Assembly: GCF_051857475.1 (NCBI RefSeq)
Contig: NZ_JBPZGZ010000003.1
Coordinates: 620,001-684,000, forward strand
From: Pelomonas sp051857475
GTDB taxonomy: Bacteria > Pseudomonadota > Gammaproteobacteria > Burkholderiales > Burkholderiaceae_C
Reading direction: 5' to 3'
DNA length: 64,000 nucleotides
Shown: positions 8,999 to 16,777 of the stretch, piece by piece
Position numbering within the stretch: position 1 is the first letter of the stretch
Layout of the letters: every line of letters starts with the position of its first letter
The notes under the pieces: model-generated
The model's database searches: none
Told to the model about the DNA's origin: nothing
The model's input: only the letters and a program-made list of their open reading frames with translations
Program-made: the position numbers and the translations under genes

Positions 8999-9730
8999 TC
9001 AGGGATCCAGCTTCAGCAAGCGGCGGCGTTTCTGCGTCTGGTCCACATAGACCTGCAGCGACCGGCCGGCATTGGCGTCGAGGTCGACGAAAGAGCATCC
9101 CAGCTGCTGCTGGCCGCTGCCGTCTCCGGCGATCGGGCTGACGTGATGGGGCAGCAGCGTGACCCGCAAGGCGCTGATGCGGTCCAGTTCGAGCACCAGT
9201 TTGTCGCTGACCTGGCCCAGGGGCAAAGGTGAGAAATCCGGCGGCAACGCCAGCGCCAGGCCGCCGATGCTGATGTCCAGCACGCGCAGGGCCTGGCCGG
9301 GTTGCTCGGCACCGGGCAGCACGATGCGCGGATAGGCACTGCCGGCCGGTTGCACGCGGAACGACTGGCGGCGCTGGAAACGATAGAGGCGGGTCGGCAG
9401 GGCGCTGCGCAGTGCGGTGCCGTGCTGGCCGCTGACCAGCACGGGCGCTTCGAGTTCGAACTGCAGCTTGATGGCGCCCAGGTAGGCGACGGCGGTGATT
9501 TCGCCTTCTGCCACCAGGGCCTGGCTGATGCCCTCGGGGTCGGTACCGATCTCCAGCCCGACCAGGTCGGCGTCGACATCCAGCGCGACGATGCGGCTGG
9601 ACAGGCTCTGCCCCTGGGGACCACTCAGCAGCACGCCGGCGTTCTCACGCTGCAACTGCTGCAGATAGGCCGCGATCTCGGCGCCGGAGGCGACGCGCAA
9701 TTCCTCGGGGGTGGCTTCAGAAGCGGTCAT
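8999..9730 (-). CDS. ycgR: YcgR-like flagellar brake protein, PilZ domain
   Basis: YcgR proteins bind c-di-GMP and slow the motor by contacting MotA/FliG. The 243-residue product has the N-terminal YcgR domain (about 10-110) and a C-terminal PilZ domain. The c-di-GMP-binding motifs are intact: R121-x-x-x-R125 (RQSFR) and D152-x-S-x-x-G (DISIGG). The ATG at 9730 is chosen because the domain begins right after it; the frame is open upstream only through a region of hairpins. It is the last gene of the flagellin-fliD-S-T series, which ties c-di-GMP signalling to motility. Confidence 0.9.
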   Translation of the reverse strand: MTASEATPEELRVASGAEIAAYLQQLQRENAGVLLSGPQGQSLSSRIVALDVDADLVGLEIGTDPEGISQALVAEGEITAVAYLGAIKLQFELEAPVLVSGQHGTALRSALPTRLYRFQRRQSFRVQPAGSAYPRIVLPGAEQPGQALRVLDISIGGLALALPPDFSPLPLGQVSDKLVLELDRISALRVTLLPHHVSPIAGDGSGQQQLGCSFVDLDANAGRSLQVYVDQTQKRRRLLKLDP

Positions 9731-9800
9731 GCCGCGATGGTAGCTGGGCTGTTTGTCTTGCGGGCCGAGCGCCGGGCCGCTCCCTAGCCGGCTCGCCTTG

Positions 9801-9890
9801 GGCGATGTGCTTGCGGCTCGACGCCGCAAGCATCGCCGTCCCCTCGGGGGACCGATCAGCCTTGCCGGCGTTCAGCCGGTGCAAGGCTGA
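9801..9890. repeat. Three consecutive hairpins between fliT and ycgR
   Basis: Three inverted repeats follow each other: a long stem at 9801-9837 (arms GGCGAT..GCTTGCGGC and GCCGCAAGC..ATCGCC, with a 2-base bulge), GTCCCC-TCG-GGGGAC at 9838-9852, and TCAGCCTTGC / GCAAGGCTGA at 9856-9890 with an inner CGGC/GCCG pair. On the minus strand they lie just after the fliT stop and before ycgR. They could attenuate or protect the transcript, or be an intergenic repeat. There is no T-run. Confidence 0.6.
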
Positions 9891-9900
9891 GCGAGTGGCT

Positions 9901-10200
9901 TCAATGCACCATCCGGCTCTTGCCCTTCATCACCTGATCCAGGTCCTCCAGCCAGGGCTCGGCCAGGTGGCGGATCTCGGCGTCGTTCAGCAGGATGCGC
10001 TGCATGATGCGCGTCTTCAGCTGCGACTCGCCCGGCGCCAACTGGGCCTGGCTGGCGGCGGACTTGAGCTGCGAAATCAGCAGCACACAGGCGCCTTCGA
10101 GCTTGACCACTTCGTCCCAGTTGCCGGTGCGGGCGGCCGACAGCATGTCGGCGCTGGCTTGTTCGATGGCCTCGTAATAGTTGAGCAGTTCGGAATTCAT
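9901..10200 (-). CDS. fliT: Flagellar chaperone FliT
   Basis: FliT is the export chaperone for the filament cap FliD, and in enterics it also restrains FlhDC. The 99-residue helical product (MNSELLNYYEAIEQASADML, then NWDEVVKLE) has the size, charge and helical pattern of FliT, with the W-D-x-V-x-x-L-E motif. It follows fliS by 46 bases, the usual fliD-fliS-fliT order. The family is poorly conserved, so the call depends partly on position. Confidence 0.88.
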   Translation of the reverse strand: MNSELLNYYEAIEQASADMLSAARTGNWDEVVKLEGACVLLISQLKSAASQAQLAPGESQLKTRIMQRILLNDAEIRHLAEPWLEDLDQVMKGKSRMVH

Positions 10201-10246
10201 GGGGGCGTACCGGAAAGCGTGATCGGGGCGGGGCGAAGGGGGCGCG

Positions 10247-10684
10247 TCAGGCGGCCTGGGGAGGGCGCACCGCCGGGTTGTCGGCGATGGCGTGCCAGGC
10301 GTCGCGCACCGGCAGCAGCAGGCGCTTGCATTCCTCGATCGCGGCGATGTCGCTGTGCAGATTGGCGTAGGTCAGCCGCATGCACAGGTAGGCGTAGAGG
10401 TCACGCAGATCGTGGGCCAGCGGGTTCGATTCCAGGTTGAGGGCGGCCTTGAGGCCCTCGTCCAGGATGCGCACGCAGCGGCACAGCGAGTTGTTCTTGA
10501 CGGGGGTGTTGCCCGCCTGGATGGCGGCCAGGGCCAGGTTCATGCCTTCGACGACGCCATCGAACAGCAGGGCCACGAGGCGGTGCGGGCTGGCGCTGAG
10601 GACGTCGGTTTCGACGCCGACCTTGCCATAGGCCGAACCGCTGCGGTGGGCTCGGGAGGCAAACGGGGAGGAGGATCCGTACAT
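10247..10684 (-). CDS. fliS: Flagellin-specific export chaperone FliS
   Basis: FliS binds the C-terminus of flagellin in the cytoplasm and prevents early polymerisation. The 145-residue product has the hallmark Y-x-x-V-G-V-E-T start region (AYGKVGVETDVLSASPHRLV), then LLFDGVVEGMNLA and LYAYLCMRLTYANL. It is separated from fliD by a strong terminator and has its own sigma-28-like promoter, so fliST seems to be an independent late unit. Confidence 0.96.
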   Translation of the reverse strand: MYGSSSPFASRAHRSGSAYGKVGVETDVLSASPHRLVALLFDGVVEGMNLALAAIQAGNTPVKNNSLCRCVRILDEGLKAALNLESNPLAHDLRDLYAYLCMRLTYANLHSDIAAIEECKRLLLPVRDAWHAIADNPAVRPPQAA

Positions 10685-10712
10685 GAGGGCTCTCTGGGCT
10701 GGATACCTTCAA

Positions 10713-10739
10713 ATTTCGGCGCCCTGCGGAGGAACTTGA
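10713..10739 (-). promoter_or_regulatory. Sigma-28 promoter for fliS-fliT
   Basis: Read on the minus strand, TCAA (10739-10736) is followed after exactly 15 bases by GCCGAAAT (10720-10713). The pattern and spacing match the sigma-28 consensus TAAA-N15-GCCGATAA. It lies about 29 bases upstream of the fliS ATG and downstream of the fliD terminator. Confidence 0.65.
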
Positions 10740-10765
10740 GGGAGCCGACCCACCCTGGCGGCGTG

Positions 10766-10789
10766 AAAAAAGGCGCCCTAAGGCGCCTT
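10766..10789 (-). terminator. Rho-independent terminator after fliD
   Basis: On the minus strand AAGGCGCC-TTAG-GGCGCCTT is followed directly by a run of T: an 8-bp perfect stem with a 4-base loop, 23 bases after the fliD stop. Confidence 0.9.
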
Positions 10790-10812
10790 GTTTACAAAGT
10801 TTGCTGAGGCGC

Positions 10813-12234
10813 TCAGCTCGACGAGCTGCTGAACTGTTTGGTGACGTAGGCCGACAGCTGGTTGAGCGAGGCCATCTTGGTGTCCAGCGCGCTGTACTGG
10901 GCCCGCAGGCGCTTCTCGGTCAGGGTCAGCGAGTCCTGCATCTTGCTGATCGTGGTGTCGTTGTTGGCAATGCGCTTTTGCAGGCTGCTCTGGCCGGTGG
11001 TGATGGCACCGTCCGTGCCCAGGATCTGGGTGGCGAAGCTGTTCCACTGCAGGGCAAAGCCCTGGTTTTGCTTGTGGGCGGTGTCCGGCGCGGAGAACAG
11101 CTTCTTGAGGTCTGGCAGATTGGTCAGGGCCTTGTCGAGCTTGGTCGAGTTGACGGTCAGCGTGCCGTTCTGGCCGGGTTCCAGCCCGATGTCGGACAGG
11201 CGGCCAAAGGCGCCCGCCAGCGTCGTCGTACCACCCGTGATGCCGCGCAGCATCTGCTGTACCGACACCGCCTTGGTGTCACCTTGCAGCACGCCGGCGG
11301 TCTTGGTGCCGGCGTCGTACTTGGTCTGGTCACGCATCAGGTTGAACAGCTTGTTGTAGGAGTCCACGAAATCCGTGATCGCCTTCTTGATGCTGGTCGT
11401 GTCGTTGCTGGTGCCGATGCTGACGGTGGCGGCGTTGGCGGCTGTGCCGCCCGCGGGCACGGTCGTCTTGAGCAGGTTCACCGTGATGCCGTCAGACAGG
11501 CCCGACAGGGTGTTGCTCTGCGAGGTCAGGTCCAGGCCATCCCAGTTGAACTTGGCATTGCTGGCTGCCTGGGTTTGGTTCATGCCGGTGCCGCTGCCGT
11601 CGTAGACGAGGTCGGCCAGGGCGGCGTCGGGGCTGCTGATCTGGAAGGCCTGGTTTTCACCGGTGCTCAGCGAGCGGATGACCAGGCGGGTGCCGGCGGC
11701 GTCGTTCACCAGGCTGGCGTTGACGCCGACGTTGGCGGCATTGATCTTGTCGCGGATGCTGGACAGGGTGTCGGTTGCGTTGACCGTGATGGCCGCGGGG
11801 GTGCTGCTGCCGGGCGTGAAGACCGGCGGGTCGCCGTCCCATCGGCCGAGGGCGATGGTCAACGTGCCATCGCCCAGTGTCTGGCTGCCGTTGGTGAAGA
11901 TGCGGCTGGCGACCGACTGGGCGGACGCCAGCTGGCTGACCTTGAGCAGGTGGTTCTGGCTGCCGGCGCTGCTGGCGCTGACAGTGGCGACCGAGGTGTC
12001 GGACACGCTGGCCGTGGAGGCGTTCCACAGGCCGGCGTCGGACAGCTTCTGGGCGGCCGTCTGCATGCTGGATACGGCCGACTGCATCTGGCCATAGGCA
12101 GAGATCTTGGTCTGAAGCTTGGCGGAAGCTGTCTTGATGTCATTGATCGGCTGCTGCTCGATCGACATCAGCTTGGTAACCAAGGTTTCGACATCGAGAC
12201 CGCTGCCGATTCCGAGCGATGAGATGGTGGCCAT
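10813..12234 (-). CDS. fliD: Flagellar hook-associated protein 2 (filament cap) FliD
   Basis: FliD forms the cap under which flagellin subunits fold into the growing filament. The 473-residue product has the conserved N-terminal domain (ISSLGIGSGLDVETLVTKLM) and the C-terminal coiled domain (QKRIANNDTTISKMQDSL, then RLRAQYSALDTKMASLNQL), giving a normal length. It has its own sigma-28-like promoter upstream and a strong terminator downstream, so it is probably transcribed as a single late gene between fliC1 and fliST. Confidence 0.97.
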   Translation of the reverse strand: MATISSLGIGSGLDVETLVTKLMSIEQQPINDIKTASAKLQTKISAYGQMQSAVSSMQTAAQKLSDAGLWNASTASVSDTSVATVSASSAGSQNHLLKVSQLASAQSVASRIFTNGSQTLGDGTLTIALGRWDGDPPVFTPGSSTPAAITVNATDTLSSIRDKINAANVGVNASLVNDAAGTRLVIRSLSTGENQAFQISSPDAALADLVYDGSGTGMNQTQAASNAKFNWDGLDLTSQSNTLSGLSDGITVNLLKTTVPAGGTAANAATVSIGTSNDTTSIKKAITDFVDSYNKLFNLMRDQTKYDAGTKTAGVLQGDTKAVSVQQMLRGITGGTTTLAGAFGRLSDIGLEPGQNGTLTVNSTKLDKALTNLPDLKKLFSAPDTAHKQNQGFALQWNSFATQILGTDGAITTGQSSLQKRIANNDTTISKMQDSLTLTEKRLRAQYSALDTKMASLNQLSAYVTKQFSSSSS

Positions 12235-12266
12235 ATCCCTTTCCTATTGAGACCCGTTCGGTAGGG

Positions 12267-12293
12267 CCTTCGGCATGCCGGGAGCGAACTTTA
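12267..12293 (-). promoter_or_regulatory. Sigma-28 promoter for fliD
   Basis: On the minus strand TAAA (12293-12290, within TAAAGTT) is followed after exactly 15 bases by GCCGAAGG (12274-12267). The -35 is a near-perfect sigma-28 element; the -10 keeps GCCGA. It lies about 33 bases upstream of the fliD start. Confidence 0.65.
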
Positions 12294-12327
12294 GGAAAAT
12301 TTTCGCGGGGCCGGCGCTGAAACGACG

Positions 12328-12361
12328 ACGCCGGGACTTCCGACACGCGGAATCCCGGCGT
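12328..12361 (-). terminator. Probable terminator after flagellin gene 1
   Basis: ACGCCGGGA (12328-12336) pairs with TCCCGGCGT (12353-12361), extended by TTCC/GGAA. The hairpin starts 18 bases after the flagellin stop. Only a weak T-rich stretch follows on the minus strand, so efficiency is uncertain. Confidence 0.55.
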
Positions 12362-12378
12362 TGCTGGGGTCGGGCGCT

Positions 12379-13353
12379 TCAGCCCTTCAGCAGTTGCAGC
12401 ACCTGCTGCGGCAGCTGGTTGGCCTGGGCGACCATGGCATTGCCCGCCTGTTGCAGGATTTGTGCCCGCGACATGTTGGACGTTTCCTGGGCGTAGTCGG
12501 CATCCATGATGCGCGAACGGGCCGCGGTCTGGTTCTCGACGGCCACCTGCAGGTTGCCGATCACGGAATCGAAGCGGTTCTGGGTCGCGCCGTAGGTGGA
12601 GCGGGCCAGGTTGACCTGGGCCAGGGCAAAGTCCAGGAACTGGACGGCCACCGACGGGTCGCCCTGATCGGAGTTGGCGCCGGTCAGAGCAGGCGGCGCG
12701 CCGGCGGCGGCGAAGTCCACCGCCGCGGTCGGCGGTACACCGCCCGTGCCGCTGCCGGAGGCACCCAGGATGTTGATCTTGGTGCTGTTGATGGCCGCCT
12801 CCAGGGCGCCGTCGTTGCCGTTGGGCGTGCCGGTCGTGCCGACGGTCGTCGTCAGGATGTCGCTCTGGGTGATGACGATCTGGTCATCCACCGTCGCGTT
12901 GGCGCCCACCTGGAAGGTGAACGAGGTCGACGAGCCGGTCAGGATCTGCGAACCGTTGAAGTTGGTGTTGCGGATGAGGCGACCCACTTCGGTCTGCAGC
13001 TGCGTGAACTCGTTGTTCAGCGCGGCGCGGTCCTGCACGTTGTTGGTGCCGTTGGCCGCCTGCACGGCCAGTTCACGCATGCGTTGCAGCATGTCGCCCA
13101 CCTTGCCGAGCGAGCCTTCAGCCGTCTGCGCCAGCGAGATGCCGTCATTGGCATTGCGCATGGCCACCGACATGCCGCGGACCTGCGTGTTCATGCGTTC
13201 GGCGATCGCCAGACCGGCGGCGTCGTCCTTGGCCGAGTTGACACGCATGCCAGAGGACAGGCGTTGCATCGAGACCGCCAGCAGCCCTTGGGAACTGTTC
13301 AAGTTCCGCTGCGCGTTCATCGAGGCAATATTGGTATTGATGGTCTGGGGCAT
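12379..13353 (-). CDS. fliC: Flagellin 1 (divergent copy)
   Basis: Flagellin is the filament subunit, exported with FliS and polymerised under FliD. The 324-residue product has standard N- and C-terminal domains (INTNIASMNAQRNLNSSQGL; AQILQQAGNAMVAQANQLPQ). Compared with the two upstream flagellins its central region is different and longer, with a Pro/Ala/Gly-rich stretch around residues 200-245 (GASGSGTGGVPPTAAVDFAA). The start has a good ribosome site (CAGGAG, 7 bases upstream). Unlike the other two copies I find no convincing sigma-28 promoter in the 178 bases upstream, so it may be read from the neighbouring flagellin or by another sigma factor. Confidence 0.97.
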   Translation of the reverse strand: MPQTINTNIASMNAQRNLNSSQGLLAVSMQRLSSGMRVNSAKDDAAGLAIAERMNTQVRGMSVAMRNANDGISLAQTAEGSLGKVGDMLQRMRELAVQAANGTNNVQDRAALNNEFTQLQTEVGRLIRNTNFNGSQILTGSSTSFTFQVGANATVDDQIVITQSDILTTTVGTTGTPNGNDGALEAAINSTKINILGASGSGTGGVPPTAAVDFAAAGAPPALTGANSDQGDPSVAVQFLDFALAQVNLARSTYGATQNRFDSVIGNLQVAVENQTAARSRIMDADYAQETSNMSRAQILQQAGNAMVAQANQLPQQVLQLLKG

Positions 13354-13531
13354 TTGAGCACTCCTGCAAACAGCCCGGTGGATTCCGGTGTCGCCGCCGC
13401 AAAATCAGCGACGTCATGGAGTGCATTGTGTTGGCGCTGTTCACCGCCCAAAGCCGCGAACAGCGCCCAAAACCACGGCCATTAAAGGCCTGTACCGGCG
13501 GTGCCCCCACCGCCGTCTTCCGGGGCTTCTA

Positions 13532-14446
13532 TCAGCCGCCGCGCAGCAGCGTCAGGACCTGTTGGGGCAGCTGGTTGGCCTGCGAAATCATCGCGGTACC
13601 GGCCTGCTGCAGGATCTGCGCGCGGCTGAGGTTGGCGGTTTCGCTGGCGTAGTCGGCGTCCATGATGCGGCTGCGGGCGGCCGACTGGCTTTCCACCGAC
13701 ACCTGCAGGCTCGAGATGACGGCGTCGAAGCGGTTCTGGGCCGCACCGAAGGTGGAGCGGGCCGTGTTGACCTGGGACAGGGCCTGGTCGATCTTGGCAA
13801 CCGAGTCCAGCGCACCCTTGGTGGCGCCAGCGTAGACATCGTAGGTGGCGCCGGTGCCGGCTGCGCCGACGTTGGAGATGTCGGTGTTGGCCGCATTGGC
13901 GACCTCGGCCAGGGCGCCCTGATTGGTGCCGGCGGCCGTGGCGGTATTCAGGATGTCGGAGCCCGTGATCGTGATGGTGTCGTTGGCCGTCGCGTTGGCG
14001 CCCACCTGGAAGGTGGTGGCAGCGGAACCCGTCAGGATGGAGTTGCCGTTGAAGTTGGTGTTGCTGGACAGGCGCGTGATTTCGGACTGCAGCAGCGAGA
14101 ACTCGTTGTTCAGCGCGGTGCGGTCGTCGGCGTTGTTGGTGCCGTTGGCTGATTGCACGGCCAGCTCACGCATGCGCTGCAGCATGTCGCCGATCTTGCC
14201 CAGCGCGCCTTCAGCGGTCTGCGCGAAGGAGATGCCGTCGTTGGCGTTGCGGATGGCGACGCTCATGCCGCGCACCTGGGTGTTCATGCGTTCGGCAATG
14301 GCGAGGCCGGCGGCGTCGTCCTTGGCCGAGTTGACACGCAGGCCCGATGACAGGCGCTGCATGCTGACCATCAGCGAGCCCTGCGAGGCGGAGGTGTTGC
14401 GCTGAGCGTTCAGCGAGGCGATGTTGGTGTTGATGGTGGCAGACAT
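13532..14446 (-). CDS. fliC: Flagellin 2
   Basis: The 304-residue flagellin is closely related to flagellin 3: same length class, and the same NTDISNVGAAGTGATYDVYA-type central motif and IAKIDQALSQVN-type helix. It begins MSATINTNIASLNAQRN and ends QANQLPQQVLTLLRGG. A clear sigma-28 promoter lies about 106 bases upstream, so it is a late gene. It is the middle of three tandem flagellin genes. Confidence 0.97.
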   Translation of the reverse strand: MSATINTNIASLNAQRNTSASQGSLMVSMQRLSSGLRVNSAKDDAAGLAIAERMNTQVRGMSVAIRNANDGISFAQTAEGALGKIGDMLQRMRELAVQSANGTNNADDRTALNNEFSLLQSEITRLSSNTNFNGNSILTGSAATTFQVGANATANDTITITGSDILNTATAAGTNQGALAEVANAANTDISNVGAAGTGATYDVYAGATKGALDSVAKIDQALSQVNTARSTFGAAQNRFDAVISSLQVSVESQSAARSRIMDADYASETANLSRAQILQQAGTAMISQANQLPQQVLTLLRGG

Positions 14447-14551
14447 GGCGCGTTCCTTTCAGTGCCAATAGGTGGAATCCGAGCCCTGGCAGTCGACGCT
14501 GGTGGCATGTTGGCCTTTGCGTTGGCTGCGAGCTGGGACCCGTTGAGACCG

Positions 14552-14579
14552 TTATCGGACCGGGTGAGGAGGCGCTTGA
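14552..14579 (-). promoter_or_regulatory. Sigma-28 promoter for flagellin 2
   Basis: On the minus strand TCAAG (14579-14575) is followed after 15 bases by TCCGATAA (14559-14552), a 7/8 match to GCCGATAA. The expected transcript would have a leader of about 95 bases. Confidence 0.75.
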
Positions 14580-14711
14580 GAGTGATCCTGTGTAAAACGG
14601 GCCGCTCAATCTCGCGAATTGCGGGGTGATTGGCGGCCTTTTAGGGTGCTTGAGCTGGCGGGCTTTGCCCTCGGGGGTCAACGACGACTGCCGTCGCTGT
14701 TGTTGAGCTCA

Positions 14712-14733
14712 GGGCCAGCGTTGAGGCTGGCCC
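14712..14733 (-). terminator. Possible terminator after flagellin 3
   Basis: GGGCCAGC (14712-14719) pairs with GCTGGCCC (14726-14733) around a 6-base loop, 4 bases after the flagellin 3 stop. There is no T-run on the minus strand, so it may act as a 3'-end stabiliser instead. Confidence 0.4.
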
Positions 14734-14737
14734 AGGA

Positions 14738-15646
14738 TCATCGAAGAAGCGACAGCACTTGCTGCGGCTGCTGGTTGGCTTGGGCAATCATGGCCGTACC
14801 GGCTTGCTGCAGGATCTGGGCGCGGCTCAGGTTGGCGGTTTCCATCGCATAGTCGGCATCCATGATGCGGCTGCGGGCGGCGGACTGGTTCTCGACCGCG
14901 GTACCCAGGCTGGAAATCACGGCGTCGAAGCGGTTCTGGGCGGCACCGAAGGTCGAGCGGGCCACGTTGACCTGGGAGATGGCCTGGTCGATCTTGGCGA
15001 TCGAATCCAGCGCACCCTTGGTGGCGCCGGCATAGGCGTCGAAGGTGGCGCCGGTGCCGGCCGCGCCGACGTTGGAGATGTCGGTGTTGGCCGAGTTGGC
15101 CACTTCAGCCAGGGCGCCGTCGTTCTTGCCGGCAGCCGTGACGGTGCCCAGCATGTTCTGACCGCTGATGGTGATGGTGTCGTTGGTGGTGGCGTTGGCG
15201 CCGACCTGGAAGTTGAACGACGTCGTGTTCGTCAGCACGGCCTGACCGTTGAAGGTCGTGTTGGTGCTCAGGCGGGTGATTTCGCTTTGCAGCTGCGTGA
15301 ACTCGTTGTTCAGCGCGGTGCGGTCGTCGGTGTTGTTGGTGCCGTTGGCGGACTGCACGGCGAGTTCACGCATGCGCTGCAGCATGTCGTTCACTTTGCC
15401 GAGGGCGCCTTCAGCCGTCTGCGACAGCGAAATGCCGTCGTTGGCGTTGCGGATGGCGACATTCATCCCCTTGACCTGGGAATTCATGCGTTCCGCGATG
15501 GCCAGGCCGGCGGCGTCGTCGCGTGCGGAGTTCACCCGCAGGCCGGACGACAGACGTTGCATCGAAGTGGCCAGCGAGCTTTGGGCGGAGCTGGCGTTGC
15601 GCTGTGCGTTCAGCGACAGCAGGTTGGTATTGATGACTGCGGGCAT
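14738..15646 (-). CDS. fliC: Flagellin 3
   Basis: The 302-residue flagellin has conserved D0/D1 ends (INTNLLSLNAQRNASSAQSS; AQILQQAGTAMIAQANQQPQ) and a short central domain almost the same as flagellin 2. The ATG follows an AAGGAAG ribosome site by 5 bases. It has the longest and most structured leader of the three: the sigma-28 promoter is about 235 bases upstream and several hairpins lie between. It is the first of the three tandem copies. Confidence 0.97.
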   Translation of the reverse strand: MPAVINTNLLSLNAQRNASSAQSSLATSMQRLSSGLRVNSARDDAAGLAIAERMNSQVKGMNVAIRNANDGISLSQTAEGALGKVNDMLQRMRELAVQSANGTNNTDDRTALNNEFTQLQSEITRLSTNTTFNGQAVLTNTTSFNFQVGANATTNDTITISGQNMLGTVTAAGKNDGALAEVANSANTDISNVGAAGTGATFDAYAGATKGALDSIAKIDQAISQVNVARSTFGAAQNRFDAVISSLGTAVENQSAARSRIMDADYAMETANLSRAQILQQAGTAMIAQANQQPQQVLSLLR

Positions 15647-15799
15647 GATGCTTCCTTTTAGCTAGAGATAACCCGGCAAAGGCGCCGGCGAAGACCCAGG
15701 TGCCCGGGTGAGGCACCCGTGCTGCCCACGCAGACCCGCCTTATTAGTTAGTGGCAAGCCCTTGTGGCTACGCCCGACGCCAGTCAACCGTTGAAGTCT

Positions 15800-15823
15800 G
15801 TCCCATCGCTTGGGCGATGGGAC
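15800..15823 (-). promoter_or_regulatory. Perfect hairpin in the flagellin 3 leader
   Basis: GTCCCATCGC (15800-15809) and GCGATGGGAC (15814-15823) form a 10-bp perfect stem with a 4-base loop. It lies about 155 bases before the flagellin 3 ATG, inside the predicted transcript. There is no T-run, so it is more likely a stability or translation element than a terminator. Confidence 0.5.
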
Positions 15824-15878
15824 ACCACCTCGGCTTTCCAGCCGGACCACGGAACCGTTGCCGGCGCCGTTGGAATGG

Positions 15879-15906
15879 CTATCGGATGTCTCCACACGTT
15901 TCTTGA
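15879..15906 (-). promoter_or_regulatory. Sigma-28 promoter for flagellin 3
   Basis: On the minus strand TCAAG (15906-15902) is followed after 15 bases by TCCGATAG (15886-15879), the same arrangement as at flagellin 2. Confidence 0.72.
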
Positions 15907-16039
15907 GGCGCTTTTGTCAAGGGGTGTGATCTTTTGAACAGAGGCAGGTGCAAAGCCTTGTTCATCGGATCGGCCGGACGGCGTTTTTTTGGCCCGAAAG
16001 GGCCTGGCTTTTCATGGGATCGGCCGAAACCGGCCTGCC

Positions 16040-16066
16040 TAAAGTGCGCTCCATCCCGGCCGATAC
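16040..16066 (+). promoter_or_regulatory. Sigma-28 promoter for the TPR protein gene
   Basis: TAAA (16040-16043, within TAAAGT) is followed after exactly 15 bases by GCCGATAC (16059-16066), a 7/8 match to the -10 consensus. It lies 23 bases before the chosen ATG. Confidence 0.75.
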
Positions 16067-16089
16067 CCCGCGCCGGACTGGAGCCTCAG

Positions 16090-16551
16090 ATGCCCGCCTT
16101 GTCCGCCTCGACCCGTCAAAACGTTGTTCAGCTTCCCACCGCCGCCCAGGCGATGCCGGAAGACGCCCTGATGCTGCTGGCCCGAGCCCGCAACGCCGCC
16201 TTCGCCGAGGCCGCTCGAGGCAATCTGGGACAGGGCCTGGGCATCCTGCAGGATGCCCTGGAGGACGAACCCATGAGTCACGAGCTGCTGGCCGACATGG
16301 GCGCCCTGCTGCTCGTCGCTGGCCGCCACGATCAGGCCGCGCAATGCGCAGAGCGTGCCCTCAAGATCCACCCCGACCACGGCCCCAGCCTCTACACCCT
16401 GGGTTTTGCGCTGTCGGGCCGCGGCCAGAAGAAGCAGGCCATCGAGGTGCTGAGCGCGCTGAAGGCCGGCCCGGCCGCTGACAGCCTGCGCGCCGAGTCG
16501 CCCGAGCTGATGCCCGTGGCCATGACGGAATTGCAGCGACTGCTCGGCTGA
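16090..16551 (+). CDS. TPR-repeat protein, late flagellar gene
   Basis: The 153-residue soluble protein has tetratricopeptide-type helical pairs: LARARNAAFAEAARGNLGQG, then EPMSHELLADMGALLLVAGR, and a classical repeat at about 80-113 (HDQAAQCAERALKIHPDHGP). TPRs usually bind partner proteins. A strong sigma-28 promoter directly upstream and its place between the flagellins and flhDC suggest a role in filament biogenesis or chemotaxis, but no specific function can be read from the sequence. The ATG at 16090 follows the promoter and GGAG; the open frame upstream starts before the promoter and is not used. A perfect 12-bp hairpin follows the gene. Confidence 0.8.
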   Translation: MPALSASTRQNVVQLPTAAQAMPEDALMLLARARNAAFAEAARGNLGQGLGILQDALEDEPMSHELLADMGALLLVAGRHDQAAQCAERALKIHPDHGPSLYTLGFALSGRGQKKQAIEVLSALKAGPAADSLRAESPELMPVAMTELQRLLG

Positions 16552-16571
16552 CGAGACGGATTCCACACTTT

Positions 16572-16605
16572 CGGGGCCCCGCCGGCGCAAGCTGGCGGGG
16601 CCCCG
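16572..16605 (+). terminator. Terminator after the TPR gene
   Basis: CGGGGCCCCGCC and GGCGGGGCCCCG form a 12-bp perfect stem with a 10-base loop, followed by ATTCTTT. It lies 21 bases after the stop codon and isolates the TPR gene from flhDC. Confidence 0.8.
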
Positions 16606-16777
16606 ATTCTTTGGCGGCGGGAGACCCCGACGCGGCTGTAGGAATTTCGCTGACAAGGGCTTCCTGTCAGGGTGACGCTGCGCACCGACGCAGCCTGATA
16701 TCGCGAGAAAAGGGCCTTCAACACAATCCGTTTCACTGATCCGCAACACCCCTCTACCTCTGAAACGGAAGCCCGCC

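Larger units (their letters stand above)
15647..16089. other. Divergent regulatory region between flagellin 3 and the TPR gene
   Basis: This 443-base stretch has no gene I can support. On its left it holds the flagellin 3 leader with several stem-loops (including arms GGTGCC/GGCACC and CCGGC/GCCGG near 15660-15720 and a 10-bp perfect hairpin at 15800-15823). The flagellin 3 sigma-28 promoter (15879-15906) and the TPR gene's sigma-28 promoter (16040-16066) follow. The TPR reading frame is open back to 15934, but that extension precedes its promoter. Confidence 0.7.

Noticed and set aside
15647..15880. c-di-GMP riboswitch in the flagellin 3 leader
   Set aside because: The conserved core sequences of the GEMM-type riboswitches could not be found; only generic hairpins are visible.
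15934..16089. Longer version of the TPR protein starting at 15934
   Set aside because: The extension lies before and across the sigma-28 promoter and has no protein-like features.
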